Counted from the first letter of the stretch, positions 7,944 through 17,657 are shown. The stretch is 64,000 nt of DNA from Pseudomonadota bacterium (GCA_018241225.1 JAFEEG010000001.1:310001-374000); one strand, 5' to 3'. Translations and numbers: made by a program. The notes: generated by a model not told the origin, from the letters alone.

Positions 7944-10661
7944 TCATTCAATCAGTCCCAAGCGTTTCGCGGATATCACCGCCTCCATGCGGTTGCGCAC
8001 GTCCAGCTTTACATTGATGTTTCGCAGATGCGTGCGGACGGTGGTCTCCGACACGAACAGGCGCTCGGCCATCTCGTCATTGGTCAGGCCCTCGCCTACC
8101 AAACGAAGCAGCTGCAATTCCTTGCGCGTCAGCAGATCATTCGCAGGAACCATGGCGACCACCCTGGATGGCGCCGTACTTGCCGCAGGCGCGCTATCGC
8201 CCATGTGACGCAAGAGTCGATCGACCAGTGCCTCTGCCAAGCTGCCACCACCGTCCTCCAACAGCACTGTCGGCACACCGCGGAGTTCTCGCAACATCGT
8301 CAGTACCAGGCGGTCCTCGTCCAGGAAGGCCCGGACATAGCCTTCGATGGCGGCAAAGCGGACGGCCTTGGCCAGCACTCGCATCGCCTTGTTGCGCTGG
8401 TTGTCTCGGTATAAAGCCTGGGCAAGAACGAGCCGCAGGGTCAGTGCGCGCCGATCACGATGCATGCGCTCTGCGGCGTCAAGTTCGGCGCGTAGGTCTG
8501 CGATCACCTCGTTCGCATGCCCGCCTTGAATCGACCAACGCGCCATGCCCAGATCTTTGGTTTCGACTTCGTTGGCACGCAAGGACGCGCGGGCTACACG
8601 GGCCCACAGCGTCCTGTCGCCACAGCGATCGAGCTCCGCGCGGGCTTGCGCCATTCTTCCCTGCACCAACAGCGAACGTGCGCGTTCGAGCCTCGCGCTC
8701 GCCACTACCCGCGGCAGCCCGTCCCTGTGCCCGATGTGTTCGAGCTCGGTCAACAACTGCATTGCCTGGTCCTCGTCGCCCCGCTCCGCAGCGATGCGCG
8801 ACATCACGACGTGCGCGCAGATCAGCTGGTCGGGAATGCACACGCGTCGGATCAACGGGATGTACACGCTCAGCAGATGCTCCGCTTGCTCGCAGTGGTC
8901 GGCCTCATACAAGGCCTCGGCCAACGTCACGCCAACCATCGCATTGCCGTTGGTGACGTGCAGGGTATCCTTCAAACCGGTGCTGACCGCAAGCCGCAGC
9001 CGGGCGGTGGCCTTTCTGAGTCGGCCCTGCGTCAGGTCGACCGCACCCTCGGCCGCCTCGGACAACGCGAAATTGAAGCTGCTGCCATGCACTGGCTGGC
9101 GGCTTCGCGCTGCGTCGGCCAAGCGCAATGCGTCCTGGTAGCGGACCGCGATCATCGCGAAGTGGGCCAGGATGATTTCGAGGAAATCTCGTGCGAAAGG
9201 AACATCGTCCGGCAACGACTCAAGCGCGGCTAGCGCGAGCGGAGCCGCCTCGTCGAGGCGATCCATCAGCGCCAGGCAAAGCGCCCGGATGACCTGCAGA
9301 TGGGCGCGCAGCGCAGGAGTGCCAGCCGATCCCAGCGCGTCCAGCAGCGCAGTGGCCTCTCGTGGCCCGCGCGTGAAGCAGACAGCCCATGCGTGAATCG
9401 CCTGCAGATTGGGGCGTCCCTTGAGCACGCCCTGCTCCGACAACGGGTCGAGCCATCGCGACAGCAGGCCCACGCGCCCCTGATCGAGCAGTGCCTGCGC
9501 GTGCGCCGCCAGCAGAGGCAGTGCGTAGGCATGGTCACCGGTCGCCAGCGCATGGTCGAGCGCCGGCACTGGGCGCCCCTGTTGCAGGAACCAATCGGCA
9601 GCTGTGCGATGCAAGGCGGGCAACTCTTCGGCGTGGCAGCGCAGCAGCTGATCACGCAGGAATTGGGCGAACAAACCGTGATAGCGATACCACCCACCCG
9701 CGGCTTGGAGTGGGACCAGAAACAGGTGTGCCTGCTCAAGCCGGCGCAGGATCTGGGCGCTGTCCTGGCGTCCGGTTATCACGTCGCACAGGGGCGCACT
9801 CAGATGGGAAAGGATGCTGGTGCGCAAGAGAAAGCCTCGCACCTCCGCACTCTCATGCGCGAGCACGTCCTCGATCAGGTAATCGACGATCGCGACGTTG
9901 GATCCCGAGAAGGCGCCGATGAAGCGCGCTGGTTCGTCGCGGCGCTCCAGCGACACCGAGGCCAACCACAGCGCCGCCGCCCAGCCCTCGGTGCTTGTAT
10001 GCAGGCGCAGAAGATCCTGCTGCGCCAATGCGAGGCCGCGCCGTTCGCGCAGGTAGCTGTCCGCCTCGGCAATGGAGAAGCGCAACTGATTCGACTCGAT
10101 CTCCAGCAGCCGCCCGCGCGCGCGAAGCCTCCCCAAGGTCAGATCGGGGATGCCGCGAGAGCCCACGATCAGTTGCGCACCTGTCGGCAGTTGCTCGATG
10201 AATCGGTCCAACAACCCGAGGACGGCCGGACTCTTCAGAAGTTCCAGGTCGTCGAGGAACAGTGCGAAAGGCCCCGGGTGCGCCGCCACCCGATCGATGA
10301 CCTCGAACGCGCGGCCGTCAGGCGCATCGGTGCGGACGTCGGCCTCGTGGCCAACCAATCCCGGCAGCAGAGGGTCCAGCGCGGCGGCGAGCACTGCGAG
10401 GAAGCGCCCGACGTCGTTGTCGGCGCCGTCCAGGGTCAGCCATGCGCAAGGCAATCCCGCTTCGACGAAGCGCCGCCGCAGTTGCAGCATCACGGTGGTC
10501 TTGCCAAACCCCGCCGGCGCGTGAAGCAACACCAGCTTGATGGCGCCCGCCGCGAAGATCTGTTCGCAAATCTCGGTGCGCGCCACTTCGAACGCACCGG
10601 CCTGCGGTGGATTGAGCTTCGAGACCAGCGGCGAGGGCCGCTGCCTGGCGCTTTCCTTCAC
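7944..10661 (-). CDS. LuxR-family ATP-dependent (MalT-like) transcriptional regulator
   Basis: A 905-residue regulator of the MalT/LAL type. An N-terminal P-loop ATPase domain has APAGFGKTT at residues 48-56. A long helical TPR-like sensor region follows. The last ~63 residues form a LuxR (GerE) helix-turn-helix with LTRKELQLLRLVGEGLTNDE and SETTVRTH segments. Such proteins activate transcription when ATP and an inducer are bound. The start is GTG at 10661, one base after the stop of the solute-binding protein gene, so it is probably co-transcribed with the liv operon. It is the best local candidate to bind motif B, which lies upstream of this operon and of two others. That link is not shown by sequence. 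Confidence 0.9.
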   Translation of the reverse strand: MKESARQRPSPLVSKLNPPQAGAFEVARTEICEQIFAAGAIKLVLLHAPAGFGKTTVMLQLRRRFVEAGLPCAWLTLDGADNDVGRFLAVLAAALDPLLPGLVGHEADVRTDAPDGRAFEVIDRVAAHPGPFALFLDDLELLKSPAVLGLLDRFIEQLPTGAQLIVGSRGIPDLTLGRLRARGRLLEIESNQLRFSIAEADSYLRERRGLALAQQDLLRLHTSTEGWAAALWLASVSLERRDEPARFIGAFSGSNVAIVDYLIEDVLAHESAEVRGFLLRTSILSHLSAPLCDVITGRQDSAQILRRLEQAHLFLVPLQAAGGWYRYHGLFAQFLRDQLLRCHAEELPALHRTAADWFLQQGRPVPALDHALATGDHAYALPLLAAHAQALLDQGRVGLLSRWLDPLSEQGVLKGRPNLQAIHAWAVCFTRGPREATALLDALGSAGTPALRAHLQVIRALCLALMDRLDEAAPLALAALESLPDDVPFARDFLEIILAHFAMIAVRYQDALRLADAARSRQPVHGSSFNFALSEAAEGAVDLTQGRLRKATARLRLAVSTGLKDTLHVTNGNAMVGVTLAEALYEADHCEQAEHLLSVYIPLIRRVCIPDQLICAHVVMSRIAAERGDEDQAMQLLTELEHIGHRDGLPRVVASARLERARSLLVQGRMAQARAELDRCGDRTLWARVARASLRANEVETKDLGMARWSIQGGHANEVIADLRAELDAAERMHRDRRALTLRLVLAQALYRDNQRNKAMRVLAKAVRFAAIEGYVRAFLDEDRLVLTMLRELRGVPTVLLEDGGGSLAEALVDRLLRHMGDSAPAASTAPSRVVAMVPANDLLTRKELQLLRLVGEGLTNDEMAERLFVSETTVRTHLRNINVKLDVRNRMEAVISAKRLGLIE

Positions 10662-10662
10662 T

Positions 10663-11838
10663 TCACTTCAGCTGCGCGTAGTCCACTACGACCTTCCACC
10701 GTCCATCCTGGAGCTGCGACAGGCGCGCTTGCGTCGTGCCCAGATGGTTGGTCGGCGAAAACGCCATCTCGGGCGTCCCGAACATGTCACTCGGGAAGCT
10801 GCTCGCCTCGATCGCCTTGGCCAGCGTGTCCGTGCTCAGACTAGGCCCGGCCTTGTCGAGGGCGCGCACCAGCGAGTCGGCAATGCTGTAGCCGTAGACC
10901 GAGAATACCGTCGGTGACTCGTTGTAGGCCGTACGGTACTTCTGGGCCCAGCGACGAATCGGCGGCGAGGCGTCGTCGTCATAGGGCTGCTGCGCCGTCA
11001 TCACCGAATAGAGGCCGTCCATGGACTTTCCGCCCAGTTTGGGGACCAAGTCGGTATAGGCGGGCGCCGCCGTCATGAGCACCGGACTAAAGCCCAATTT
11101 CCTGGCCTCGTTGATCACCCCGACCGTCTCCCGAATCAAGGTGCCCATCGCGACGAAATCGCAGTTGGCGGCCTTGAGCTTGGCCACCTGCGAAGAGAAG
11201 TCGGTCGCGCCGCGCTTGAAAGTCGCGCGCTCAGCGACCTCCACGCTGATGCTCTTCAGTCCGGCTTCGGTTCCGCGCATGACTTCGAGGCCGAAATCGT
11301 CGTCCTGGTAGATGGCGCACGCGCGCGTTGCCTTCTTGTCGCGGTACAGTCGAGGCACCAGCTTCTGCATGGTCTCGAAATAGGACGCCTGGAAGGCGAA
11401 CTTGTGCTTGCTGACCGGCTCGTAGAGGTCTCGACCCAGTGCCATCGGGAAGAAGTTCATCACGTTCTTGGCCTCCTGCATGGGGATCACCGCCTGGTTG
11501 ATCGCCGTACCGGTGTTGGCCACCATGAGAAAGACCTTGTCCTGCCCCACCAGCTTTTGGGCGGCAAGCACGCCGCGCTTGGGATCGTAGCCAGAATCCT
11601 CGATGAGCAGCTTGATCTTGCGTCCGGCGACACCGCCTTGCTCGTTGGCCTCCGAGAATCGCAGGAGCAGGCCGTTGCGGGTGTCCTTTCCATAGCCGGC
11701 CAACGGCCCCGACAGATCGAGAATGCTACCGATGAGGATCTGGTCCTTCGTGACACCCTGGGCCTGTGCTACAGCACCCTGTGCCGAGCACAGTGCGGTC
11801 AGACACAGCATGACGCTGGCAAGAGGGGGAAATTTCAT
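10663..11838 (-). CDS. ABC transporter substrate-binding protein (LivK-like), module 1
   Basis: A 391-residue periplasmic binding protein of the branched-chain amino acid type (type 1 fold). Residues 1-26 are a clear signal peptide ending AVAQA, followed by the usual ILIG..LSGPLAGYGK opening. The frame stays open further upstream, but ATG 11838 has a perfect GAAGGAGA and starts the signal peptide, so I use it. Members of this family in catabolic clusters often bind aromatic or other organic acids rather than amino acids. It follows the ligase gene by 35 nt, at the end of the livHMGF-ligase operon. Confidence 0.92.
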   Translation of the reverse strand: MKFPPLASVMLCLTALCSAQGAVAQAQGVTKDQILIGSILDLSGPLAGYGKDTRNGLLLRFSEANEQGGVAGRKIKLLIEDSGYDPKRGVLAAQKLVGQDKVFLMVANTGTAINQAVIPMQEAKNVMNFFPMALGRDLYEPVSKHKFAFQASYFETMQKLVPRLYRDKKATRACAIYQDDDFGLEVMRGTEAGLKSISVEVAERATFKRGATDFSSQVAKLKAANCDFVAMGTLIRETVGVINEARKLGFSPVLMTAAPAYTDLVPKLGGKSMDGLYSVMTAQQPYDDDASPPIRRWAQKYRTAYNESPTVFSVYGYSIADSLVRALDKAGPSLSTDTLAKAIEASSFPSDMFGTPEMAFSPTNHLGTTQARLSQLQDGRWKVVVDYAQLK

Positions 11839-11873
11839 CACTTGTCTCCTTCGTTTGGGGAATCGGTGCTGCG

Positions 11874-13730
11874 TCAGCGGTACATCGCCTCGATGTGTTC
11901 GGCGTACTTCTGGTGCACGAACTTGCGCTTGAGCTTCATCGTCGGCGTCATCTCCTCGTCCTCCGCGCTGAGCTGGGTTTCGAGCAGATAGAACTTCTTG
12001 ATCTGCTCGACCCGTGCGAATTTCTTGTTGACCTTCTCGATCTCGTCCCGGATCAGTCCATGGATCTCGGGAGCCTTGACGAGGCTGGCGTAGTTGGAGA
12101 ACGGGACGTCGTTGTCCTGCGCGAACTTCTCGACGTTTTCCTGCTCGACCATGACGATCGCAGTCAGGTACGGTCGGCGATCTCCGACCACCACCGCATC
12201 GGTCACGTAGGGCGAGAACTTGATCTCGTTCTCCCACTCGCTGGGTGTGACGTTCTTGCCACCCGCGGTAATGATGATGTCCTTCATGCGGTCGGTGATC
12301 TTGAAATAGCCATCCGCGTCGACGGCTCCGACATCACCGGTGTGCAACCAGCCGTCGGGGTCAATGGTCTCTGCGGTCTTCTCCGGCTGGTTCAGGTAAC
12401 CCATGAATAGGTTGGGACCTCGTACCAGCAACTCCCCGGTCGCCGCGTCCACCCGCACCTCGTTGTAGCCGCACGCCCGGCCGATCGTGCCCAGGCGCAT
12501 CGCTTGCGGCGGCATCGACGTGGCTACGCCGCCGCACTCGGTTTGCCCCCATGCTTCGAGCATCGGCACGCCCAGCGCGAGATACCAACGGATCAAGTCC
12601 GGCGCGATCGGCGCGGCACCCGTCGCCAAGTAGCGGCAGCGGTGGATACCAATGAAGCGGCGCACGTTGTTCAGCGCCGTCATGCCCGCCAGCGCGTACT
12701 TCAGTTTCAGCCACAAGCCCACGCGACGGCCATGTAACACGCGGTCGGCCACCGCATAGCCGACCGACAGGGCCCAGGCATAGGCACGCTGCTGCACAGG
12801 CCCGGCTTCCTTCACGGCAATGGTCACCGCCGAGTAGAACTTCTCCCACATCCGCGGCACGCCGCCGAACACGGTGGGCGCGATCTCGCGCACGTTCTCG
12901 GGCACGGTGTCCGGGTTCTCGACAAAGTTCATCTTCGTACCGGTGACCAGCGACGAATACATGCCCACCACGCGCTCTGCAACATGGCACAACGGCAGAA
13001 AGCACATGCGTTCGTCGGTCTCGTCCTGCGGCAGAAAGGCCACATTGCCACGCGCTGCAGCCAACAGGCCCCGGTGCGAGTGCATGGCCCCCTTGGGGCG
13101 CCCGGTGGTGCCAGACGTATAGACCAGAATCGCTAGGTCCTCCGGCCACCGGGCACATCGCAGCGAATCGAACAGGCCAGGGTGCTCTTTGTCATGCGCC
13201 ACACCTTGGCGGCGCAACTCCTGCAGCGTGACGATCATTGGATCGCTGAACCCTGCCAGCCCGGTGTCGTCGAAAACGACGATCTTGCGCAGCAGCGGCA
13301 ACCGGCCCCGTGCTTCGAGCGCCTTGTCAAGTTGCTCCTCGTCTTCAACGAAGAGCACCACGCTGCGCGAGTCCTCGCACAGATAGTGCACCTGATCTGT
13401 CGAATCCGTGGGGTAGATGCCGTTGCTCACGCCCCCGGCCGACAGCACAGCGAGGTCGCTCCAGACCCATTCGACCGACGTGTTGGCGAGGATGGACACA
13501 CACTCGCCCGGCCGCAGACCGAACGACGCCAGGCCCAAGGCGATTTCGCGCACGATGACGCCCACATCGTGCCAGCTCCAGGCTCGCCACAGTCCGAACT
13601 CCTTCTGGCGCATGAGCGTCAGATCGCTGCGCTTGGTCACACCATTCCAAAACATGTCGGCGATGGTTTCGCCAGGTGCGCCGTCGCCGCGCGCGACGGC
13701 GAAATGATCCAGGTTCCACAATTTGGCCAT
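11874..13730 (-). CDS. long-chain-type AMP-dependent acyl-CoA synthetase, module 1
   Basis: A 618-residue adenylate-forming ligase of the long-chain fatty acyl-CoA synthetase type. The P-loop YTSGTTGRPKG is at 204-214. WGQTECGG and the hinge motif HTGDVG follow, then ITDRMKDIIITAGGKN and a lysine-rich C-terminal TMKLKRK. Start ATG 13730 lies two bases after the LivF stop; the frame is open further upstream only as an overlap with livF/livG. A ligase embedded between an importer's ATPases and its binding protein implies activation of the imported acid on entry. The second liv module at 30748-37410 has the same arrangement. Confidence 0.92.
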   Translation of the reverse strand: MAKLWNLDHFAVARGDGAPGETIADMFWNGVTKRSDLTLMRQKEFGLWRAWSWHDVGVIVREIALGLASFGLRPGECVSILANTSVEWVWSDLAVLSAGGVSNGIYPTDSTDQVHYLCEDSRSVVLFVEDEEQLDKALEARGRLPLLRKIVVFDDTGLAGFSDPMIVTLQELRRQGVAHDKEHPGLFDSLRCARWPEDLAILVYTSGTTGRPKGAMHSHRGLLAAARGNVAFLPQDETDERMCFLPLCHVAERVVGMYSSLVTGTKMNFVENPDTVPENVREIAPTVFGGVPRMWEKFYSAVTIAVKEAGPVQQRAYAWALSVGYAVADRVLHGRRVGLWLKLKYALAGMTALNNVRRFIGIHRCRYLATGAAPIAPDLIRWYLALGVPMLEAWGQTECGGVATSMPPQAMRLGTIGRACGYNEVRVDAATGELLVRGPNLFMGYLNQPEKTAETIDPDGWLHTGDVGAVDADGYFKITDRMKDIIITAGGKNVTPSEWENEIKFSPYVTDAVVVGDRRPYLTAIVMVEQENVEKFAQDNDVPFSNYASLVKAPEIHGLIRDEIEKVNKKFARVEQIKKFYLLETQLSAEDEEMTPTMKLKRKFVHQKYAEHIEAMYR

Positions 13731-13732
13731 GC

Positions 13733-14506
13733 TTACCGCCACGTCTTTTTCTTCTTCCAACGCCGCTCCCCGCGGGCTCCGACGTCTTTCATCCCGAGGT
13801 AGAACTCCTTGATGTCGTCCTTCTCGCGCAGCCGTTCGCAGGTATCGTCCATCACGATGCGGCCGTTTTCGAGCACGTAGCCGTGGTCGGCCACGTTGAG
13901 CGCCATGTTCGCGTTCTGCTCGACCAGCAGGATCGTTGTGCCTCGCTCGCGGTTGATGCGCACGATGATTTCGAAGATGTCCTTGGTCAACTTCGGGCTC
14001 AGGCCCAGACTGGGCTCGTCGAGCAGGATCAACTGCGGATTGGCAAGGAGCGCACGCGCAATCGCTAGCATCTGCTGCTGGCCGCCCGACAGCAGTCCGG
14101 CGTCCTGTTTCGCCCGATCCCGCAGCACCGGGAAGTAGCCATACACGGCCTCCAGGTCGCGCGCGGCGGCATCTCGATCGCGACGGGTGTAGGCCCCCAT
14201 CATCAGGTTGTCGCGCACAGATAGCAGCGGGAACACCTCCCGGCCTTCGGGCACGTGGCTCAGCCCACGCCGCACGACCCACGACGGATCCTTCGCAGTG
14301 ATGTCCTCGCCGCAGAAGACAATGCTGCCCTTGCGCGGGTCGATGATGCCCGAGATGGTCTTCAGGATCGTCGTCTTGCCGGCACCATTCGAGCCGAGCA
14401 CGGTGGCGATTTGGCCCTGGGCCACTTTCAGACTCGCGCCGCGGATGGCCTTGACCGGACCGTATGCACTCTCGACATTGTTGAGCGTCAACATGGTTTC
14501 GCTCAT
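13733..14506 (-). CDS. livF: ABC transporter ATP-binding protein, LivF-like, module 1
   Basis: A 257-residue ATPase of the high-affinity branched-chain amino acid importer type. Walker A GSNGAGKTT, signature LSGGQQQ and Walker B LILLDEPSLGL are intact. The protein ends in an unusual lysine/arginine/tryptophan-rich tail (RRWKKKKTWR), matched in character by the LivF of the second module. Its start overlaps the livG stop by four bases (ATGA). It would pair with LivG to power LivHM. Confidence 0.92.
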   Translation of the reverse strand: MSETMLTLNNVESAYGPVKAIRGASLKVAQGQIATVLGSNGAGKTTILKTISGIIDPRKGSIVFCGEDITAKDPSWVVRRGLSHVPEGREVFPLLSVRDNLMMGAYTRRDRDAAARDLEAVYGYFPVLRDRAKQDAGLLSGGQQQMLAIARALLANPQLILLDEPSLGLSPKLTKDIFEIIVRINRERGTTILLVEQNANMALNVADHGYVLENGRIVMDDTCERLREKDDIKEFYLGMKDVGARGERRWKKKKTWR

Positions 14507-15330
14507 ACGGCAACCTCGATGGAACTCGGCCGGCGAAGTGACGCGACGTCGCCAACAGTGCCCAGATAGGCCTCGGCCACGGCAGGATCGGCCTGAACCT
14601 GCGCCGGGCTTCCCAGCGCGAGCACCTCGCCTTGGCTCATTGCCAGCACCCGATCGGACACCTTTGAGACGAGCCCCATGTCGTGCTCCACCATCAGGAT
14701 GGTCACGCCGAGGTCGCGTTGGATGTCCTGGATCCAGAAGGCCATGTCGTCGGTTTCTTCGACGTTCAGGCCGGATGAAGGCTCATCCAGCAGCAGCAGC
14801 TTCGGCTCGATGCACAACGCGCGCGCCAATTCCACGACCTTGCGCACGCCGTAGGGCAGGCCGGCGACCAGCGCGTCGCGGTAGTGTTGCAACTCGAGCA
14901 GGTCGATCACCTCTTCGACCTTGCGCCGCGTGGCACGCTCCGCGTCGCGCACGGCGGGTGTGAAGACCAGTTCGCTCCAGATTTGGCTTCGGCGTCTGAT
15001 GTGACGCCCGATGAGCAGGTTCTGCAGAACAGTGGCGTGCTCGAACAATTCGATGTTCTGGAAAGTGCGTGCGATCCCCAGTGCCGCGACCTCGTGCGGA
15101 GCCACGCTGGACAATGCACGGCCATCGAAGTCCACGCTACCGCTCGTGGGCGCATAGATGCGGCTGATCAGGTTGAACACAGTGGTCTTGCCCGCGCCGT
15201 TCGGCCCGATCAATGTGAAAACTTCGCCCCGTCTCACCTCGAAACTGACCTTATTGACCGCCAGCACGCCACCGAAGCGGACACTCAGGTCGCGCACGCG
15301 GAGCAAGACATCATCATGCGTTGTCGTCAT
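14503..15330 (-). CDS. livG: ABC transporter ATP-binding protein, LivG-like, module 1
   Basis: A 275-residue ATPase with Walker A GPNGAGKTT, the LivG-type ARTFQN segment, Walker B LLLLDEPSSGL and a C-terminal region ending near AYLG, as usual in LivG. The ABC signature is degenerate (LPYGVRK in place of LSxGxxQ), as is common for this subunit. It overlaps livM upstream and livF downstream by ATGA, indicating tight translational coupling. Function: ATP hydrolysis for uptake, partner of LivF. Confidence 0.92.
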   Translation of the reverse strand: MTTTHDDVLLRVRDLSVRFGGVLAVNKVSFEVRRGEVFTLIGPNGAGKTTVFNLISRIYAPTSGSVDFDGRALSSVAPHEVAALGIARTFQNIELFEHATVLQNLLIGRHIRRRSQIWSELVFTPAVRDAERATRRKVEEVIDLLELQHYRDALVAGLPYGVRKVVELARALCIEPKLLLLDEPSSGLNVEETDDMAFWIQDIQRDLGVTILMVEHDMGLVSKVSDRVLAMSQGEVLALGSPAQVQADPAVAEAYLGTVGDVASLRRPSSIEVAV

Positions 15331-16403
15331 GTCAGGCGCTCCGACTTCTGGAAAGCCTTCTGGCGCTTGAACATGCCGCGCCGATAGAACGGATACAGCT
15401 CCAACCAGGTTCTGATCTTCAACCAGCGGCCGTACAACCCCATCGGCTCGAACAGGACGAATACCACCAGGACCACGCCATAGACCACAGCCTGAAGACC
15501 CACGGCCTGGGCGATGAAGGGCGGCAGAAAATCCTTGGCCAGCGAGATGAGCTGTGGCATACCGATCAGGAACACGGCACCGAAGAAGGCTCCATGAATG
15601 GAACCGAGGCCGCCGATGACAACCATCAGCAAAAGATCGATCGACTGGACCAGACCGAACTGCTCTGGCGAGATGAATTGCATCTTGTGCGCATACAGCG
15701 CTCCGCCGAGGCCAGCCAATGCCGCGGAGATCGCGAATGACATCGACTTGTAGCGCGCGAGATGGATGCCCATGCTTTGCGCGGAGATTTCGGAATCGCG
15801 GATCGCGACAAAGGCACGTCCGGTCGGTGCGCGGAGCAAATTCAGCACCGCCAACGTGCTACCCACGACACACACGAGACACAGAAAGTAGAAGGCCTCC
15901 GTGCTGTCGAACACCCACCCAAACATGGACGGCGCTGACACCGGCTTGCCCGCGTTCCCGCCGGTCACGCTCTCCCAGCGAGAGAGCACTTCCTCGACGA
16001 TGAAGCCGAAGGACAAGGTGGCAATGCCCAGGTACATTCCTTTGACTCTCAGCGCGGGCAGTCCAACGATCACCCCCACCGCAGCCGACAGCCCCATCGC
16101 GCAGAGCATCGACAATGGAAAGGGCCATCCCTTGGTGGCCAGATAGGCTTCGGCGTAGGCCCCCACGCCCATGAATGCCGCATGGCCGATCGAGACCTGT
16201 CCGGTGAAGCCGGCCAACAGCATCAGTCCCACCGCGACGATGGCGTAGATGAACACAAAGGTCAGTTGCGCGAGCCAGTATTCAGGCAAAAGCCAAGGCG
16301 CGACGATCAGTGCAGCCGCCAACAGCCCGTACCAGAAATGATGACCGGCGTGCTTCGCCAGCGTGATGTCCTGGTCGTACCGGGTTTTGAAGATGAATCG
16401 CAT
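15327..16403 (-). CDS. livM: ABC transporter permease, LivM-like, module 1
   Basis: A 358-residue inner-membrane permease with about nine to ten hydrophobic segments. The conserved GFTGQVSIGHAAFMGVGAY stretch near residues 65-83 and the GGLGSIHGAFFGA stretch near the C-terminus are diagnostic of LivM. It overlaps livG by ATGA and begins four nt after the livH stop. With LivH it forms the channel of the importer. Confidence 0.93.
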   Translation of the reverse strand: MRFIFKTRYDQDITLAKHAGHHFWYGLLAAALIVAPWLLPEYWLAQLTFVFIYAIVAVGLMLLAGFTGQVSIGHAAFMGVGAYAEAYLATKGWPFPLSMLCAMGLSAAVGVIVGLPALRVKGMYLGIATLSFGFIVEEVLSRWESVTGGNAGKPVSAPSMFGWVFDSTEAFYFLCLVCVVGSTLAVLNLLRAPTGRAFVAIRDSEISAQSMGIHLARYKSMSFAISAALAGLGGALYAHKMQFISPEQFGLVQSIDLLLMVVIGGLGSIHGAFFGAVFLIGMPQLISLAKDFLPPFIAQAVGLQAVVYGVVLVVFVLFEPMGLYGRWLKIRTWLELYPFYRRGMFKRQKAFQKSERLT

Positions 16404-16407
16404 GCCG

Positions 16408-17283
16408 TCAAACCTTCTTGCGCATACGTTCGCCGAACAAGCCTGTCGGCTTGAACGTGAGCATCAGCAGCACCACCACATAAGGCGTCACATCCTTGAA
16501 ACCTTCGGGCAGAAAGAAGCCAGACAAAGCTTCGACCACGCCAATGATCAAGCCACCGACGATGGCGCCTGGCAGGCTGCTAAAGCCGCCGACGATGGCC
16601 GCCGGGAAAGCTTTCAGGCCGATGAAGCCCATGTTGGCGTGCACGAAAGTGAGAGGCGCTAGCAAGAGGCCAGCGACAGTCGCAACCGCGGCAGCCAGCG
16701 CCCACACGAGTCCGTTCAGGCGCTGCACAGGAATCCCCATGTAGTACGCCGCCAACTGATTCTGCGAGGACGCCTGCATAGCGATGCCAACACGCGTGAA
16801 ACGAAATAGCAGCCAGAGGGCCGTGCTTAGCACCGCAGTCGCAGCAACGATCACAAGTTGTTCGCCCGCGAGCGTCGCGCCGCCGATCTTCAGCACACTG
16901 TCCTTGTATGGAACGGCCAATGCCGATGTGTCGGTTCCGACGCCCGGCACCATCGTCACGGCGCCGCGCGCGATGTACCCCAGACCGAACGTGAGCATCA
17001 CCACGGTGAACGCGGGCTGCCCCAGAACCGGACGAATAACCACCCGCTCCAACAATGCACCGAACAGCGTCATGGACAACACCGCGGCCAAGGCCGCCAG
17101 CCAGAACGGGAGACCGAACAGATGCATGGCTGCCAGCCCCGCGAAGGCACCCAGCATCATCAACTCGCCCTGGGCAAAATTGATCGTCTCCGTCGCCTTG
17201 TAGATGAGGACGAAGCCGAGCGCGATCAGGCCGTACACGCAGCCCTGCGCGATGCCCGCTACGATGACTTGCAATAGAAGCAA
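16408..17283 (-). CDS. livH: ABC transporter permease, LivH-like, module 1
   Basis: A 291-residue integral membrane permease with the LivH opening GLIALGFVLIYKATETINFAQGELMMLGAF and the C-terminal GGFSSLPGAIVGG and FKPTGLFG segments. I chose TTG at 17283 because AGGAGA sits five nt before it and the hydrophobic N-terminus starts there. Upstream in-frame starts would add a hydrophilic, non-conserved stretch. It is first in the livHMGF-ligase-binding protein-LuxR operon, with two palindromes in its promoter region. Confidence 0.9.
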   Translation of the reverse strand: MLLLQVIVAGIAQGCVYGLIALGFVLIYKATETINFAQGELMMLGAFAGLAAMHLFGLPFWLAALAAVLSMTLFGALLERVVIRPVLGQPAFTVVMLTFGLGYIARGAVTMVPGVGTDTSALAVPYKDSVLKIGGATLAGEQLVIVAATAVLSTALWLLFRFTRVGIAMQASSQNQLAAYYMGIPVQRLNGLVWALAAAVATVAGLLLAPLTFVHANMGFIGLKAFPAAIVGGFSSLPGAIVGGLIIGVVEALSGFFLPEGFKDVTPYVVVLLMLTFKPTGLFGERMRKKV

Positions 17284-17362
17284 TCTTGTCTCCTGCTCTT
17301 TTCTTGTTCGAACCATTCGGCCGGTCTGCGAATCCGTCAAGGCACGCAGCACCTCTCGAATA

Positions 17363-17382
17363 TATTCCGTCGTGTCGGTCTA
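17363..17382. promoter_or_regulatory. motif A operator, copy a
   Basis: TATTCCGTC-GT-GTCGGTCTA matches the TAGWCCGWC-NN-GWCGGWCTA palindrome with one half-site mismatch. On the minus strand a TATATT -10-like hexamer (17359-17364) abuts it, so a bound TetR protein would block the liv operon promoter. Motif B copy 3 begins five bases away on the -35 side. Confidence 0.7.
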
Positions 17383-17386
17383 AATA

Positions 17387-17402
17387 TCGTCGCATCCGAC
17401 GA
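17387..17402. promoter_or_regulatory. motif B palindrome, copy 3
   Basis: TCGTCG-CATC-CGACGA, extended to a 7-bp arm on each side (17386-17403), lies just upstream of the motif A site and the presumed core promoter of the liv operon. Such a place suits an activator, while motif A suits a repressor. Confidence 0.62.
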
Positions 17403-17657
17403 TCCGAAGGGGAAGCTCGGCGAACACCAATCTCGATACCCAGCTGTCTTGATCGAACGCAAGGACCCTGACCAGGGCGCCCTGGCCCAGCGACGCGTCG
17501 GAGATCGACTGAAAGCGCGCCACGCGCGCGCGAGCCAAGCCGGAACGCCTCTGAAGGCACCTCACGGATCGCAGACAACTCGCGTGCGCGAAGAATCGTC
17601 ACACCGCCCCCACAAGCTACGGCGCCTTCGATTACGCGGCACAGGGTTCTCATCTAA

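Noticed and set aside
11839..12237. N-terminal extension of the module 1 solute-binding protein
   Set aside because: It overlaps the ligase gene in another frame. The signal peptide and a strong ribosome binding site place the start at 11838.
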